From assembly GCF_034313845.1 (NCBI RefSeq), contig NZ_JAVIWN010000004.1: DNA of 64,000 nucleotides. One strand, written 5' to 3'. This stretch comes from Actimicrobium sp034313845 (GTDB taxonomy: Bacteria; Pseudomonadota; Gammaproteobacteria; Burkholderiales; Burkholderiaceae_D). The position numbers and the translations under genes were made by a program. A model generated the notes under the pieces. It worked only from the letters and a program-made list of their open reading frames with translations, was not told where the DNA came from and ran no database searches. Below are positions 27,562 to 37,082 of the stretch, in pieces. The stretch's first letter is position 1. The number at the start of each line of letters is the position of its first letter.

Positions 27562-30273
27562 ATGGCCCGCAATACGCTTAATACGCTCAAGGAATTCAAG
27601 CTGTCCGATTCCAAAAAAGGCAAGTTCTACTCACTGCCAGCACTGCAAAAAAAACTCGGTGTCGACATCTCGCGTCTGCCAGTCTCGATCCGTATCGTGC
27701 TGGAGTCCGTACTGCGCAATTGCGATGGTAAAAAAGTCACCGAAGCGCATATTCACGAACTGGCCAACTGGGGTGCCACGGCAGCCCGGATCAATGAAAT
27801 CCCGTTTGTTGTCTCGCGTGTGGTACTGCAGGATTTCACTGGTGTGCCGCTGCTGGCAGACCTGGCCGCGATGCGTAACGTCGCTGCCAAAATGGGCATC
27901 AAAGCCAAGAACATCGAACCACTGGTGCCAGTCGACCTGGTCGTCGATCACTCGATCCAGATCGATCACTTCCGTGAAAAAGACGCGCTCGACCTGAACA
28001 TGAAGCTCGAATTCTCGCGCAACAAAGAGCGCTACCAGTTCATGAAATGGGGCATGCAGGCATTTGACACCTTCGGCGTGGTGCCACCGGGCTTCGGTAT
28101 CGTCCATCAGGTCAATCTGGAATACCTGGCGCGCGGCGTCCACAAGACAGAAGACAAAGTTTATTACCCGGACACGCTGGTCGGCACGGACTCGCACACC
28201 ACCATGATCAACGGTATCGGCGTGGTCGGCTGGGGTGTCGGCGGTATCGAAGCCGAAGCCGGCATGCTGGGCCAGCCAGTCTATTTCCTGACCCCTGACG
28301 TGGTCGGCGTGAACCTGACCGGCATGCTGCGCGAAGGCGTCACCGCGACCGATCTGGTGCTGACCATTACCGAAATGCTGCGCAAGGAAAAAGTCGTCGG
28401 CAAGTTCGTCGAGTTCTTCGGCGAAGGCACCGAAACCCTGTCGCTGACCGACCGTGCCACGATCGCCAACATGGCACCGGAATACGGCGCCACGATGGGC
28501 TTCTTCCCGGTAGACGATCAAACCATCGAGTACTTCAAGGGCACCGGCCGCAGCAAGTCCGAAATCGAATCGTTTGAAGCGTACTTCCGTGCCCAAGGCC
28601 TGTTCGGTATTCCGAAAGCCGGCGACATTGATTACACCAACGTCGTCAGTCTGGATCTCGGCAAGGTCGCGCCATCTCTGGCCGGCCCGAAACGCCCGCA
28701 AGACCGCATCGAAATTGGTGCCGTCAAATCGACCTTCGCCGACCTGTTCTCGAAGTCGGTATCCGACAACGGCTTCAACAAGAAAGCAGACGATCTCGAC
28801 GCTGTCTACACCAACACCGATGGCGTCAAGCTGATGAATGGCGACGTGCTGATTGCCGCCATCACGTCCTGCACCAATACCTCGAACCCGAGCGTGATGA
28901 TCGCTGCCGGCTTGCTGGCCAAGAAAGCCGTCGAAGCCGGCCTGGTCGTCTCGCCGCACATCAAGACGTCGCTGGCACCTGGCTCGCGCGTCGTCACCAA
29001 GTACCTCGAAGCGGCCGGTCTGTTGCCGTACCTTGAAAAGCTCGGCTTCGGCGTCACCGCCTACGGCTGCACCACCTGTATCGGCAATGCCGGCGACCTG
29101 ACGCCCGCAATGAACGAAGCCATTACCAAGCATGACGTGGTTGCTTCCGCGATCCTGTCGGGCAACCGTAACTTTGAAGCGCGGATCCACCCGAATATCC
29201 GTTCAAACTTCCTCGCCTCGCCACCGCTGGTCGTGGCGTACGCGATCGCCGGCAACATGACGCGCGACCTGATGACCGAGCCGGTTGGCACCGTCAACGG
29301 CAAGGACATTTTCCTGGGTGACATCTGGCCAACCTCGAAAGAGATCGCCAAGCTAATGAAGCACGCGATGAATGCGAAGACCTTCAAGGAAAACTACGCA
29401 GCCGTCAAGGGCGCGCCGGGCAAGCTGTGGGAAGACATCAAGGATGCGGCCAAGGGTGAAGTCTACAACTGGCCAACATCGACCTACATCGCCGAGCCAC
29501 CGTTCTTCGCCGACTTCACGATGGAGCCGAAAGCGGCTGCCACCGGTATTACCGGCGCGCGCGCACTGGGCGTGTTTGGTGACTCGATCACGACCGACCA
29601 TATTTCGCCAGCCGGTGCGATCAAGGAATCAAGCCCGGCCGGAAAATGGCTCAAGGCCAACGGCGTGTTGCTGGCAGACTTCAACTCGTACGGCTCGCGT
29701 CGCGGCAATCATGAAATCATGATGCGCGGCACCTTCGCCAACGTGCGGATCAAGAACCTGATGATCCCTGCCAAGGCCGACGGTTCACTGGTCGAAGGCG
29801 GCATCACGCGCTTCCAGCCAACTGGCGAAGAAATGTCGATCTACGATGCAGCGATGGCCTATGTCGAAGCGGGCACACCGACGATGGTGTTTGCCGGCGA
29901 AGAATACGGCACCGGATCGTCGCGTGACTGGGCGGCCAAGGGTACGCAACTGCTGGGCGTGAAAGCCGTGTTCGCCCGTTCGTTCGAGCGTATCCATCGC
30001 TCGAACCTGGTCGGCATGGGCGTCTTGCCATTGCAATTCCTGGGCACCGATAGCACCGTCACGCTGGGTCTCACCGGCAGTGAAACCTTCGACCTGAAAG
30101 GGATCGAAAGCGACATCAAGCCACAGCAAGAAGCCACGCTGGTGATTCATCGCGCCGATGGCAGCTCGCAAGACGTCAAGGTGCTGCTGCGTATCGATAC
30201 ACCAATCGAAGTCGATTACTACAAGCACGGCGGCATCCTGCCATTCGTATTGCGCCAGTTGCTGGCCGCGTAA
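27562..30273 (+). CDS. acnA: Aconitate hydratase A
   Basis: A 903-residue AcnA/IRP-type aconitase. The 4Fe-4S ligands are in ITSCTNTSNPSVM and GCTTCIGNAGDL; the catalytic region includes GVVGWGVGGIEAEA and the C-terminal EEYGTGSSRDWAAKG. A strong SD (GGAGAGG) precedes ATG 27562. It isomerises citrate to isocitrate. A long minus-strand frame inside (519 codons) is a shadow of the G+C-rich codon usage. A terminator follows 25 bp after the stop. Confidence 0.97.
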   Translation: MARNTLNTLKEFKLSDSKKGKFYSLPALQKKLGVDISRLPVSIRIVLESVLRNCDGKKVTEAHIHELANWGATAARINEIPFVVSRVVLQDFTGVPLLADLAAMRNVAAKMGIKAKNIEPLVPVDLVVDHSIQIDHFREKDALDLNMKLEFSRNKERYQFMKWGMQAFDTFGVVPPGFGIVHQVNLEYLARGVHKTEDKVYYPDTLVGTDSHTTMINGIGVVGWGVGGIEAEAGMLGQPVYFLTPDVVGVNLTGMLREGVTATDLVLTITEMLRKEKVVGKFVEFFGEGTETLSLTDRATIANMAPEYGATMGFFPVDDQTIEYFKGTGRSKSEIESFEAYFRAQGLFGIPKAGDIDYTNVVSLDLGKVAPSLAGPKRPQDRIEIGAVKSTFADLFSKSVSDNGFNKKADDLDAVYTNTDGVKLMNGDVLIAAITSCTNTSNPSVMIAAGLLAKKAVEAGLVVSPHIKTSLAPGSRVVTKYLEAAGLLPYLEKLGFGVTAYGCTTCIGNAGDLTPAMNEAITKHDVVASAILSGNRNFEARIHPNIRSNFLASPPLVVAYAIAGNMTRDLMTEPVGTVNGKDIFLGDIWPTSKEIAKLMKHAMNAKTFKENYAAVKGAPGKLWEDIKDAAKGEVYNWPTSTYIAEPPFFADFTMEPKAAATGITGARALGVFGDSITTDHISPAGAIKESSPAGKWLKANGVLLADFNSYGSRRGNHEIMMRGTFANVRIKNLMIPAKADGSLVEGGITRFQPTGEEMSIYDAAMAYVEAGTPTMVFAGEEYGTGSSRDWAAKGTQLLGVKAVFARSFERIHRSNLVGMGVLPLQFLGTDSTVTLGLTGSETFDLKGIESDIKPQQEATLVIHRADGSSQDVKVLLRIDTPIEVDYYKHGGILPFVLRQLLAA

Positions 30274-30298
30274 TTCGCTTCAGGTTCATGCAGTGCAA

Positions 30299-30326
30299 AA
30301 CGCCGGGTTCGCCCGGCGTTTTTTTT
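30299..30326 (+). terminator. Intrinsic terminator of acnA
   Basis: A 7-bp G+C stem (CGCCGGG / CCCGGCG, extended by AA/TT) with a TTCG tetraloop is followed by eight T residues. Confidence 0.9.
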
Positions 30327-30363
30327 GGGGTTGCGGGATCGGTGCAATTGATACGTCAGGTAG

Positions 30364-30390
30364 GGTGCAATAACCGAAGGGCATTGCACC
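30364..30390. repeat. GTGCAAT palindromic repeat, copy 1
   Basis: GGTGCAAT…ATTGCACC around a CCGAAGGGC centre, preceded by GTAG. It is followed within two bases by seven T residues and could terminate plus-strand transcription. This is one of six copies in the window. The rest of the gap 30391-30514 shows nothing I can name. Confidence 0.8.
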
Positions 30391-30514
30391 GCTTTTTTTC
30401 GCGCAGAACCCGATTCGCGATAAACCGTATAAACCGATCTGTCCGGGCCACCCTATCCGCCCCGCGAATCCTCTACAATGACGAATTGCGTTTCAGTTAC
30501 CTCACTTACCCCTC

Positions 30515-31762
30515 ATGCGTCGTCAAAACAAAACCGGTTCCCACAAAATTTCCCCTGACAGCCAGCGCCTGGCGACGTTTGCCTCAGCCATCGTGCTGTC
30601 TTCGAGCCGCATCGAAGAGCGCGGCTGGGAAAGCCAGCTCGATGCCTTGTTACAAAAGCTGCTCAAAGCCGATCATCAGGACACCATCGATAGCGCGCTC
30701 GACCTGCTGTTCCAGTCCGATGCGATGGCGTACGACGTGCTGATGGAGGCCGCGGAAGCCAATAGCGAATCGGCCGTACTCGAACACGATGACCAGCTCT
30801 ACGATGCGCTGCTGCTGGCCGTCCCCGTGCTGGCCTGGACACGTTTTTCGATTGCTTCCGGCCCGATTCCTGCCGACATGGTGATGACACTGAGCGCCCA
30901 CTTGCAGGCGCACGTGCTGGCAGCCGACGTCAAGATGGCGATGGCACCAACGCTGTTTGCGATCGACCAGTTGCCCCGTTCGCATGTCGAAACCTGGACC
31001 GTGACGCATCGACTGGCGCAGGCTGCGCTCAAGAAAACAGTCCTGCGTACCCCCACCAGCGTACCGGAAACCGCGCCGTTCCTGGCTGACACGCGCTATC
31101 TGCTGGTGACGGTTGTCGTGCCGGCAGGCGCGCCGCTGATGCGCTGGCAAGCATCGCTTGACCTGGCCGACCGCGATCTCGCGCTGACCCAGTGGCAAGC
31201 GCAGGCACTGCCGAACGTGACGCGACTGCTGCCCGGCTGTGGCATCGAGCTGCTCTTGCCCGAAGCGTATTACGTCGCCTGTCGCGAAGGCGACCGGCAA
31301 ATCCGGCCGGCCTCGATCAACGCGGCGGTGCATTTTCTGCACCACACGCTGGCCATCGAAACACGCGACCTCCAGGCCAGCATCGGCAGCTTCGGCGAAG
31401 ACACCCTCCATGGCCGCGCTGACGAATACCGGATCGGCTTTAGTACCGGCAAGGATGGCGAAGTGGTCTACGGCGTGGTCTGGCCGCTGTATGGCGAGGA
31501 GGACGAAGAAGACATGGGCGACCCGGCCGAGCTGCCATTACAGCGACTGGCCGCTGGCGAAGTGCCGCATCCGACACCACTCGAAGAAATCACCGCGCTG
31601 CTGCGCGATGCCGGCGTGACACGCATTACCCAGCATCCGGACCGCTTCCCGCTCGAATTCTGCGATGACTGCGGTGCGCCACTGTTCCCCGATCCCGAAG
31701 GAGAACTGGTGCATGCCGAAATGCCCGAAGACGCGCCACAAGGATCACCTCATTTCCATTGA
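30515..31762 (+). CDS. DUF2863 family protein
   Basis: A 415-residue cytosolic protein with no signal peptide or membrane segment. Its N-terminal helical part and the downstream RYLLVTVVVPAGAPLMRWQ strand resemble DUF2863, a family I know only from Burkholderiales-type genomes. The C-terminus has two cysteines (FCDDCGAPLFPDPEGE) like a zinc-ribbon half-site. Function is unknown. The ATG lies after a weak SD. It is followed after 56 bp by a DUF1631 gene on the same strand, possibly co-transcribed. Confidence 0.8.
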   Translation: MRRQNKTGSHKISPDSQRLATFASAIVLSSSRIEERGWESQLDALLQKLLKADHQDTIDSALDLLFQSDAMAYDVLMEAAEANSESAVLEHDDQLYDALLLAVPVLAWTRFSIASGPIPADMVMTLSAHLQAHVLAADVKMAMAPTLFAIDQLPRSHVETWTVTHRLAQAALKKTVLRTPTSVPETAPFLADTRYLLVTVVVPAGAPLMRWQASLDLADRDLALTQWQAQALPNVTRLLPGCGIELLLPEAYYVACREGDRQIRPASINAAVHFLHHTLAIETRDLQASIGSFGEDTLHGRADEYRIGFSTGKDGEVVYGVVWPLYGEEDEEDMGDPAELPLQRLAAGEVPHPTPLEEITALLRDAGVTRITQHPDRFPLEFCDDCGAPLFPDPEGELVHAEMPEDAPQGSPHFH

Positions 31763-31818
31763 CAAGTCGATAGGCGCACCGGCTGCGCCGGTCGCTTGAC
31801 GACCACCAGAGAGAGGCC

Positions 31819-33717
31819 ATGGATCGCGATGCACTGCTGAGAACGATCCGCGACGAATTTCTGCGTGCTTTCGTTCTGGCAGCAGACCGGGCTTTGCCAC
31901 GCGCTGCGGCGACCCTGCTGCGCAGCGCAGAGACCACGTTATCAGCGACGGACCAGCGCCGCTTGCTGAGTGCGCATCACCTGTTCCGCGAATGTGAAAC
32001 CGAGCTGAACAAGCACCTCCGCCACAACTTGGACTTGTTGCTTGACCGCAGTTTCCAGACCACGTACAGCACGTTTAGTCCCGCCTTGACGGACAGCTTC
32101 ACAACGACCGAACTGACGCAGCTCGATCCCACCGTGCACGTCGACCTGCTGCGCATTAACGAAGTCACCGCGCGTTTTCGGCATGCCGCCGACAACCCGT
32201 TGCGCGACCTCACTATTCGCATCGCGCGCCTGTTCGACCAGGACCGCATCAATGAGCGCGACAATCCGTTCCGGCCATTCTTGCTGTCACGCGCGTTAGC
32301 AAGCGCCATCGACAACATTGGCCAGCAAGCCGATATCAACACCACACTGTTCGATCAGCTGGCTGACGACATGCGCAGTGAAATCACCGTGATTTACGAT
32401 GCCGTCAATAAGTTACTGGCCAGTCACGGTATCGCCGCGACCACCGACCACCACGAGCAGATGACAATCGAGGTCGTTGCCAGATTGTTCGACTTCATTC
32501 GTCGCGACCCGCAGATACCGGTCGACGTGCGCGCCCAGCTCGCACGACTGCAGTTACTCGTACTCAAGATCGCGCTGCGCGACAATGCACTTCTCACCGA
32601 CAAGAATCATCCGGTACGACTGCTGATGAACCGGATTGGCGCGGTCTCGGTCGGCCTCAACCAGACCGATCCCCTTGGCGTGCACGTCATCGCTGAAATC
32701 CGACGCGTCGTCGATGCCCTGCTCACCGACCAGCGCGAACATGCCGATCTTTTTCCCGTGTTGCTGGAGCAGTTCGACGCCTTCATTACACAAGAATTGC
32801 GCGGCAGTGACAGCCCGGTAGATCTCGCTGTCGTGGCACTTGAAAAAGCCCGGCACCGCACGCTGCACCTTGCCCGTCTGAAGGCCGGACTTGCGGAAAG
32901 TCTTGACGGACTCAACATCGATCCGTTCCTTGATAATTTTCTGACGACGACCTGGATCGGAGCCATCGAACGCGCCGAGCGTCACAGCGACACAGCGGGG
33001 CTCCACTTGCGCCAGCTTGTGCCAGACCTGCTATGGAGCATTATTCCCAAGCATTTACCCGCGCAGCGCCAACAGCTACTGGGCATGCTGCCAGGCCTGG
33101 TCGACATTTTGCGCGAGGGGATGCTGCAAGCAAAGATGAGCGGTATCGAACGACTGGATGTGTTGAACTGGCTGGTCGAGCTACACAGCCGTGCATTGCG
33201 CGGTGCCGTGGCTGGCGGACCGGACTTGATGCTCGACACCTTGCAGCAGCGCTTCGCGCTGTTCACCAACGCACCCGACCGTGGCACCAGCACGGTGCCC
33301 ATCGCAGCGCTTGAAGTCGCAGGTGCCGACCCGCATTCCGACGACTTCCTCATCGAAGCCTTGCACGAGACCAATGCTGCGCTAGTGTTGCTTGATCCCT
33401 TGCTTGATCCGATGCTTGATCCGATGCTTGAGCAAGACGCTCCGGAGTCGTCGGTTGATGTTCAGACAGATACCAATAGCATCCTCGCCAGACTGCGCAG
33501 CGGAGTGTCCATGACCATCACGCTCGGCACCCTCCCAAGCTCTGGCAGACTCCACTGGATCGACCACCACACGACGACATTGCTGCTGCAACTGGACGAC
33601 CACCCTGCGCCGTCGATGCTGAGCGTGCGGCTGTTCCTCCGCCTGCACAGCCTCGGCCGGGCTGGTTTCAGCGAAACTGCACCGTTATTTGAACGGGCGG
33701 TGCATGCACTGATCTGA
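31819..33717 (+). CDS. DUF1631 family protein
   Basis: A 632-residue, largely helical cytosolic protein matching the DUF1631 pattern (FRECETELNKHLRHNLDLLL near the N-terminus, NPFRPFLLSRAL, then long helical repeats and a C-terminal beta region with TLGTLPSSGRLHW that recalls PilZ-like tails of this family). Function is not established. A short Leu/Asp/Pro repeat (LLDPLLDPMLDPMLEQ, ~residues 531-546) comes from a 12-bp tandem duplication in the DNA near 33396-33435. GAGAGAG precedes the ATG at 31819. Confidence 0.78.
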   Translation: MDRDALLRTIRDEFLRAFVLAADRALPRAAATLLRSAETTLSATDQRRLLSAHHLFRECETELNKHLRHNLDLLLDRSFQTTYSTFSPALTDSFTTTELTQLDPTVHVDLLRINEVTARFRHAADNPLRDLTIRIARLFDQDRINERDNPFRPFLLSRALASAIDNIGQQADINTTLFDQLADDMRSEITVIYDAVNKLLASHGIAATTDHHEQMTIEVVARLFDFIRRDPQIPVDVRAQLARLQLLVLKIALRDNALLTDKNHPVRLLMNRIGAVSVGLNQTDPLGVHVIAEIRRVVDALLTDQREHADLFPVLLEQFDAFITQELRGSDSPVDLAVVALEKARHRTLHLARLKAGLAESLDGLNIDPFLDNFLTTTWIGAIERAERHSDTAGLHLRQLVPDLLWSIIPKHLPAQRQQLLGMLPGLVDILREGMLQAKMSGIERLDVLNWLVELHSRALRGAVAGGPDLMLDTLQQRFALFTNAPDRGTSTVPIAALEVAGADPHSDDFLIEALHETNAALVLLDPLLDPMLDPMLEQDAPESSVDVQTDTNSILARLRSGVSMTITLGTLPSSGRLHWIDHHTTTLLLQLDDHPAPSMLSVRLFLRLHSLGRAGFSETAPLFERAVHALI

Positions 33718-33766
33718 GCCAATCCACCAACCGTCGCTCACTTTATTTCCGTTCAGCAAGGCATTC

Positions 33767-33795
33767 CTGACAAATTACTGACAGCTCGCTATAGA
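33767..33795 (+). promoter_or_regulatory. Candidate sigma-70 promoter of the broken chemoreceptor gene
   Basis: CTGACA (33767-33772) and TATAGA (33790-33795) are separated by 17 bp, a good sigma-70-type match, 31 bp before ATG 33827. Confidence 0.5.
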
Positions 33796-33826
33796 ATGAC
33801 GACCGCTCTTTCATGGTGGAAAAAAA

Positions 33827-35436
33827 ATGATTCCTCAATTCGTTCGTGATCTGAACATCGGCAACCGCCTTGGTCTTGGCTTTGCAGTCTTGCTATTGCT
33901 ATCACTAGCCGTCGTCGCCATCGGAATCACACGACTAAACGCTGTCGCCGGTGCCACCCGTGACCTGCTGAAGGAACCGCTCGCTACCGAGCGACTGGTC
34001 AGCGACTGGAATCGCAACATCAGTGCCGGAGTGCGCCGCACGTCGGCGATTGCGCGCAGTAGCGATACGTCACTCGGGACTTTTTCGCCGAGGATCAGGC
34101 CACCTCGACGAAGAACTCCAGCGAACTGCAGCAGGCGATCGGCACGCTAATGCGGACAGCTCAGGAAAAGGCTGTCTTCGCCGAAGTCGGTGCCTTGCGC
34201 AAGGTGTACCTGTCGAGCCGGGACCAGATTGTCTCGCTAAAAAAAGAAGGCAAACTCGACGAAGCCAACCAGGTGCTGGACCAGAGCTTTACGCCAGCGG
34301 CAAAACGCTACCTCCTCAAGATAGAAGAATTACAAAATGAAGAGCGCCGCCAGATCGATCAGGCCGCCATGGATATCGAGGCGAATTACCAGTCCGGTCG
34401 TAACCTGATGCTGGTCTTCGGCGTCGTGATGCTGATATTGGGTGTACTGATATCGTGGCTGCTGACCCGTTCAATCACGCAACCGCTGGCCAAAGCGGTG
34501 GGCTTTGCGCGCGAGGTGGCCAGTGGCAACCTGAGCGCTACGATTCGCAGCGATCGAGATGACGAAACCGGTCAGTTAATCGACGCCTTGCAAGCAATGG
34601 TGACAAATCTGTCGACACTGGTCACCGGAGTACGCAACGCCACTGACAACATCAGCGTTTCCGCGCAACAGATTGCCTCCGGTAATGCCGACTTGTCCCA
34701 CCGCACCGAATCCCAGGCCAGCTCACTCGAAGAAACGGCCAGCGCGATGGAAGAACTGACCAGCACCGTGCGCCAGAATGCCGACCATGCGCACCAGGCC
34801 AACCAGCTTGCCGTCTCGGCGAGCGGCATTGCCATCAAGGGCGGTGCCGTAGTGCGCCAGGTTGTCACGACCATGGCAGCCATCAACGACAGCTCGCGCA
34901 AGATCGTCGACATCATCGGTGTCATCGACGGCATCGCATTCCAGACCAACATCCTGGCGCTCAATGCCGCTGTCGAAGCCGCCCGTGCCGGCGAACAAGG
35001 TCGCGGCTTTGCCGTTGTTGCTGCCGAAGTACGCAACCTCGCGCAGCGCAGTGCCAGCGCAGCGAAAGAAATCAAGACACTCATCAGCGACTCGGTCAAA
35101 CAGGTCGAACAGGGCAACCGACAAGTCGATGAAGCCGGCAAGACGATGAACGATGTCGTCGACAGCGTCGGCCAGGTCGTCGGCATCATGCAGGAAATCA
35201 CTGTCGCCAGCCAGGAACAGCGTGCCGGCATCGAGCAAATCAACACCGCCATCACGCAGATGGATGACATGACGCAGCAGAACGCCGCGCTGGTCGAGCA
35301 AGCTGCTGCTGCAGCCGAAAGCATGCGTAATCAGACGGTGCTGCTGCTTCGAGACGTCAGTGCGTTCATCATCACGGACAGAGCGCGCACGGCGACCCCT
35401 GCGCAAGTAAATGCCCGATTACTCATGCAGGGCTGA
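33827..35436 (+). pseudogene. Methyl-accepting chemotaxis protein, frameshifted
   Basis: Two overlapping frames together make one chemoreceptor. The first (from ATG 33827) encodes TM1 and the start of the sensor (RNISAGVRRTSAIARSSDTSLGTF) and then loses homology. The second continues in the next frame as FFAEDQATSTKNSSELQQAI and runs through TM2, HAMP (TRSITQPLAKAV) and an intact signalling domain with GIAFQTNILALNAAVEAARA. The change of frame falls at the T5 run 34081-34085; one extra T would restore a protein of about 536 residues. Sensor and signalling domains resemble Tar-like receptors of Burkholderiales. It may be a real null allele, a phase-variable switch or a sequencing error in a homopolymer. 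Confidence 0.88.
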
Positions 35437-35464
35437 TTTGACGAGAGAGGGATCGTGGTAGCTC

Positions 35465-35491
35465 GGTGCAATGCCCGAAGGGCATTGCACC
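35465..35491. repeat. GTGCAAT palindromic repeat, copy 2 (perfect stem)
   Basis: GGTGCAATGCCC, a GAA loop, and its exact complement: a 12-bp perfect stem. It lies between the convergent ends of the broken chemoreceptor gene and the carboxypeptidase gene, where it could limit read-through in both directions. Confidence 0.85.
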
Positions 35492-35521
35492 ACTCACACC
35501 GTCAGCGTGCGCCAGAAAAAA

Positions 35522-36640
35522 TCACACCGCATCCAGCATTGGCACCAAAATCGCCGCACCGAGTTGCGCACTGCGATCGCCATCCCAGCCAATGCGCGCA
35601 TCCGGCAAGTTTGCATTGTCCTTGAATGGCATTTCCAGCGTCAGCGACACACACTTGAAGTGATGCGCCACATACTTCGATGCCAGCTTCAGGACCTCTG
35701 CACGGTACTTGCCGGTACCATATCCGAACTTGGTCTGAAAATCGGGACTGGCCTGCACGAAGCCATCAATAAAGCGCTGCTGCGCACTGGCTTGCTCGGC
35801 ACTGAAATCTTCCAGCATTTCGCTGCCGGCCACGAACACGTAAGGCAGCGCTTCATCGCCATGAATATCGAGAAACAAATCGCAGCCTGTTTCGTGGATC
35901 TTCGCTTTGACGCCCAGCACTTCCGGACTGCTTTCCAGCGACGGCGTCATCCACTCGCGGTTGAGATTGGCACCGGTAGCATTGGTACGCAAGTTACCGC
36001 GCACCGATCCATCCGGATTCATGTTGGGCACGATGTACAGCACAGCCTTGTCGAGCAATGCGACGGCGACCGGATTGTCGGGATCCAGCAATGCGCCGAC
36101 CATCCCTTCAACACACCACTCGGCCATTGTTTCGCCAGGATGCTGACGAGCGATGACCCAGATTTTTTTGGCGGCGGCCGGGTTGCCGATGACAATGGCG
36201 TTGACGTCACGGCCATCCGCTGTTGTGGCGAGATCAATGATGCGGGCCAGTGGCGACGCTTCGGCATCACCGAGCAACTGCAAATGCCGCTCCCATGAGT
36301 ACGGCTCGAAATACGCGTAATAGACGCTGTCGCGTTCAGGCGTATGCGCAATCGTCAAGACCTGACCATCGAACGTGGTCGGCACGCGAAACCAGCTCTC
36401 GCGGTCATAACTGGCGACTGCCTGGTAGTTTTCCCAACCACCCGGAAAAGCCGCTTGACCCGCATTCAGCAAACGCAATTGACACGCTTCGCCACGCGCC
36501 CCCTGCAAGCGGAAATAAAACCATTGCGCGAAATCAGCATGGCTGTCCTTGCGGATGTTCAGGTCAATCTGTTGCGGATTGGTTGCGGCGATGATCTCGA
36601 TGGCGCCGGCATCGAACTGGTGGCTGATCTTGATGGGCAT
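35522..36640 (-). CDS. M14 family zinc carboxypeptidase (cytosolic carboxypeptidase-like)
   Basis: A 372-residue protein from ATG 36638-36640 (MPIKISHQFDAGAIEII); the open frame runs further upstream without a good start. An N-terminal beta-sandwich (~residues 1-120) precedes the M14 peptidase fold. Zinc ligands are in ARQHPGETMAEW (His, Glu) and LDIHGDE (His); the catalytic Glu is in SLTLEMPFKD. This two-domain architecture is that of cytosolic carboxypeptidases related to the eukaryotic AGTPBP1/CCP group. No signal peptide is seen. Substrates in bacteria are unknown. It is a single gene, convergent with the chemoreceptor. Confidence 0.9.
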   Translation of the reverse strand: MPIKISHQFDAGAIEIIAATNPQQIDLNIRKDSHADFAQWFYFRLQGARGEACQLRLLNAGQAAFPGGWENYQAVASYDRESWFRVPTTFDGQVLTIAHTPERDSVYYAYFEPYSWERHLQLLGDAEASPLARIIDLATTADGRDVNAIVIGNPAAAKKIWVIARQHPGETMAEWCVEGMVGALLDPDNPVAVALLDKAVLYIVPNMNPDGSVRGNLRTNATGANLNREWMTPSLESSPEVLGVKAKIHETGCDLFLDIHGDEALPYVFVAGSEMLEDFSAEQASAQQRFIDGFVQASPDFQTKFGYGTGKYRAEVLKLASKYVAHHFKCVSLTLEMPFKDNANLPDARIGWDGDRSAQLGAAILVPMLDAV

Positions 36641-36812
36641 GGAGCTCGATTCTTGAAAAGGAGGAAGAGGACAGCCAGGGCTCACGAAAACGTGCATCAA
36701 GGCTGTCGTGTGGAGATCATGATAAAGGATTTTTTTGCGACAAGAAGGCCACGCAAAATAACGTACTGACATGGCGGCATGACGACTTGCTCTGCTATAC
36801 TCCGAAGCTCGT

Positions 36813-36889
36813 CGGGGCGTAGCGCAGCCTGGTAGCGTACGTGCATGGGGTGCACGGGGTCGAGTGTTCGAATCACTCCGTCCCGACCA
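36813..36889 (+). tRNA. tRNA-Pro (anticodon GGG)
   Basis: A 77-base cloverleaf ending in encoded CCA. The acceptor stem is CGGGGCG / CGTCCCG (one G-U), the anticodon stem CGTGC / GCACG encloses ATGGGGT with anticodon GGG, and the T-loop is GTTCGAATC. The D arm AGCGCAGCCTGGTAGCGT is standard for tRNA-Pro. A terminator follows after 12 bases. The DNA downstream is unusually A+T-rich. Confidence 0.96.
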
Positions 36890-36901
36890 GTATTATCAAG
36901 A

Positions 36902-36931
36902 GGTTACAAGCTTGCGCTTGTAGCCTTTTTT
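36902..36931 (+). terminator. Intrinsic terminator of tRNA-Pro
   Basis: GGTTACAAGC pairs with GCTTGTAGCC (one G-U) around TTGC and is followed by six T residues. The ~150 bp after it (36932-37082) contain nothing I can identify. Confidence 0.9.
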
Positions 36932-37082
36932 GTTGTGCGGCTGACTGTCTCTTATTTTTATCTCCACAGCTCACCCACAACAAATTCTCAGCAGATTACA
37001 AGAGGACACGAAGTCCTTGAATGGTGATCGGCATCGAAGCACAGCAGGATTCAGAGCGTGACTGGTTTAAAACGACGTGCCG

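Noticed and set aside
27631..29190. 519-codon open frame on the minus strand inside acnA
   Set aside because: It is exactly antisense to a full-length, motif-complete aconitase and has no SD or recognisable domain. Long antisense frames are common in G+C-rich coding DNA.
35471..36298. 275-codon plus-strand frame opposite the carboxypeptidase gene
   Set aside because: Antisense to a peptidase with all zinc ligands; starts inside a GTGCAAT repeat.
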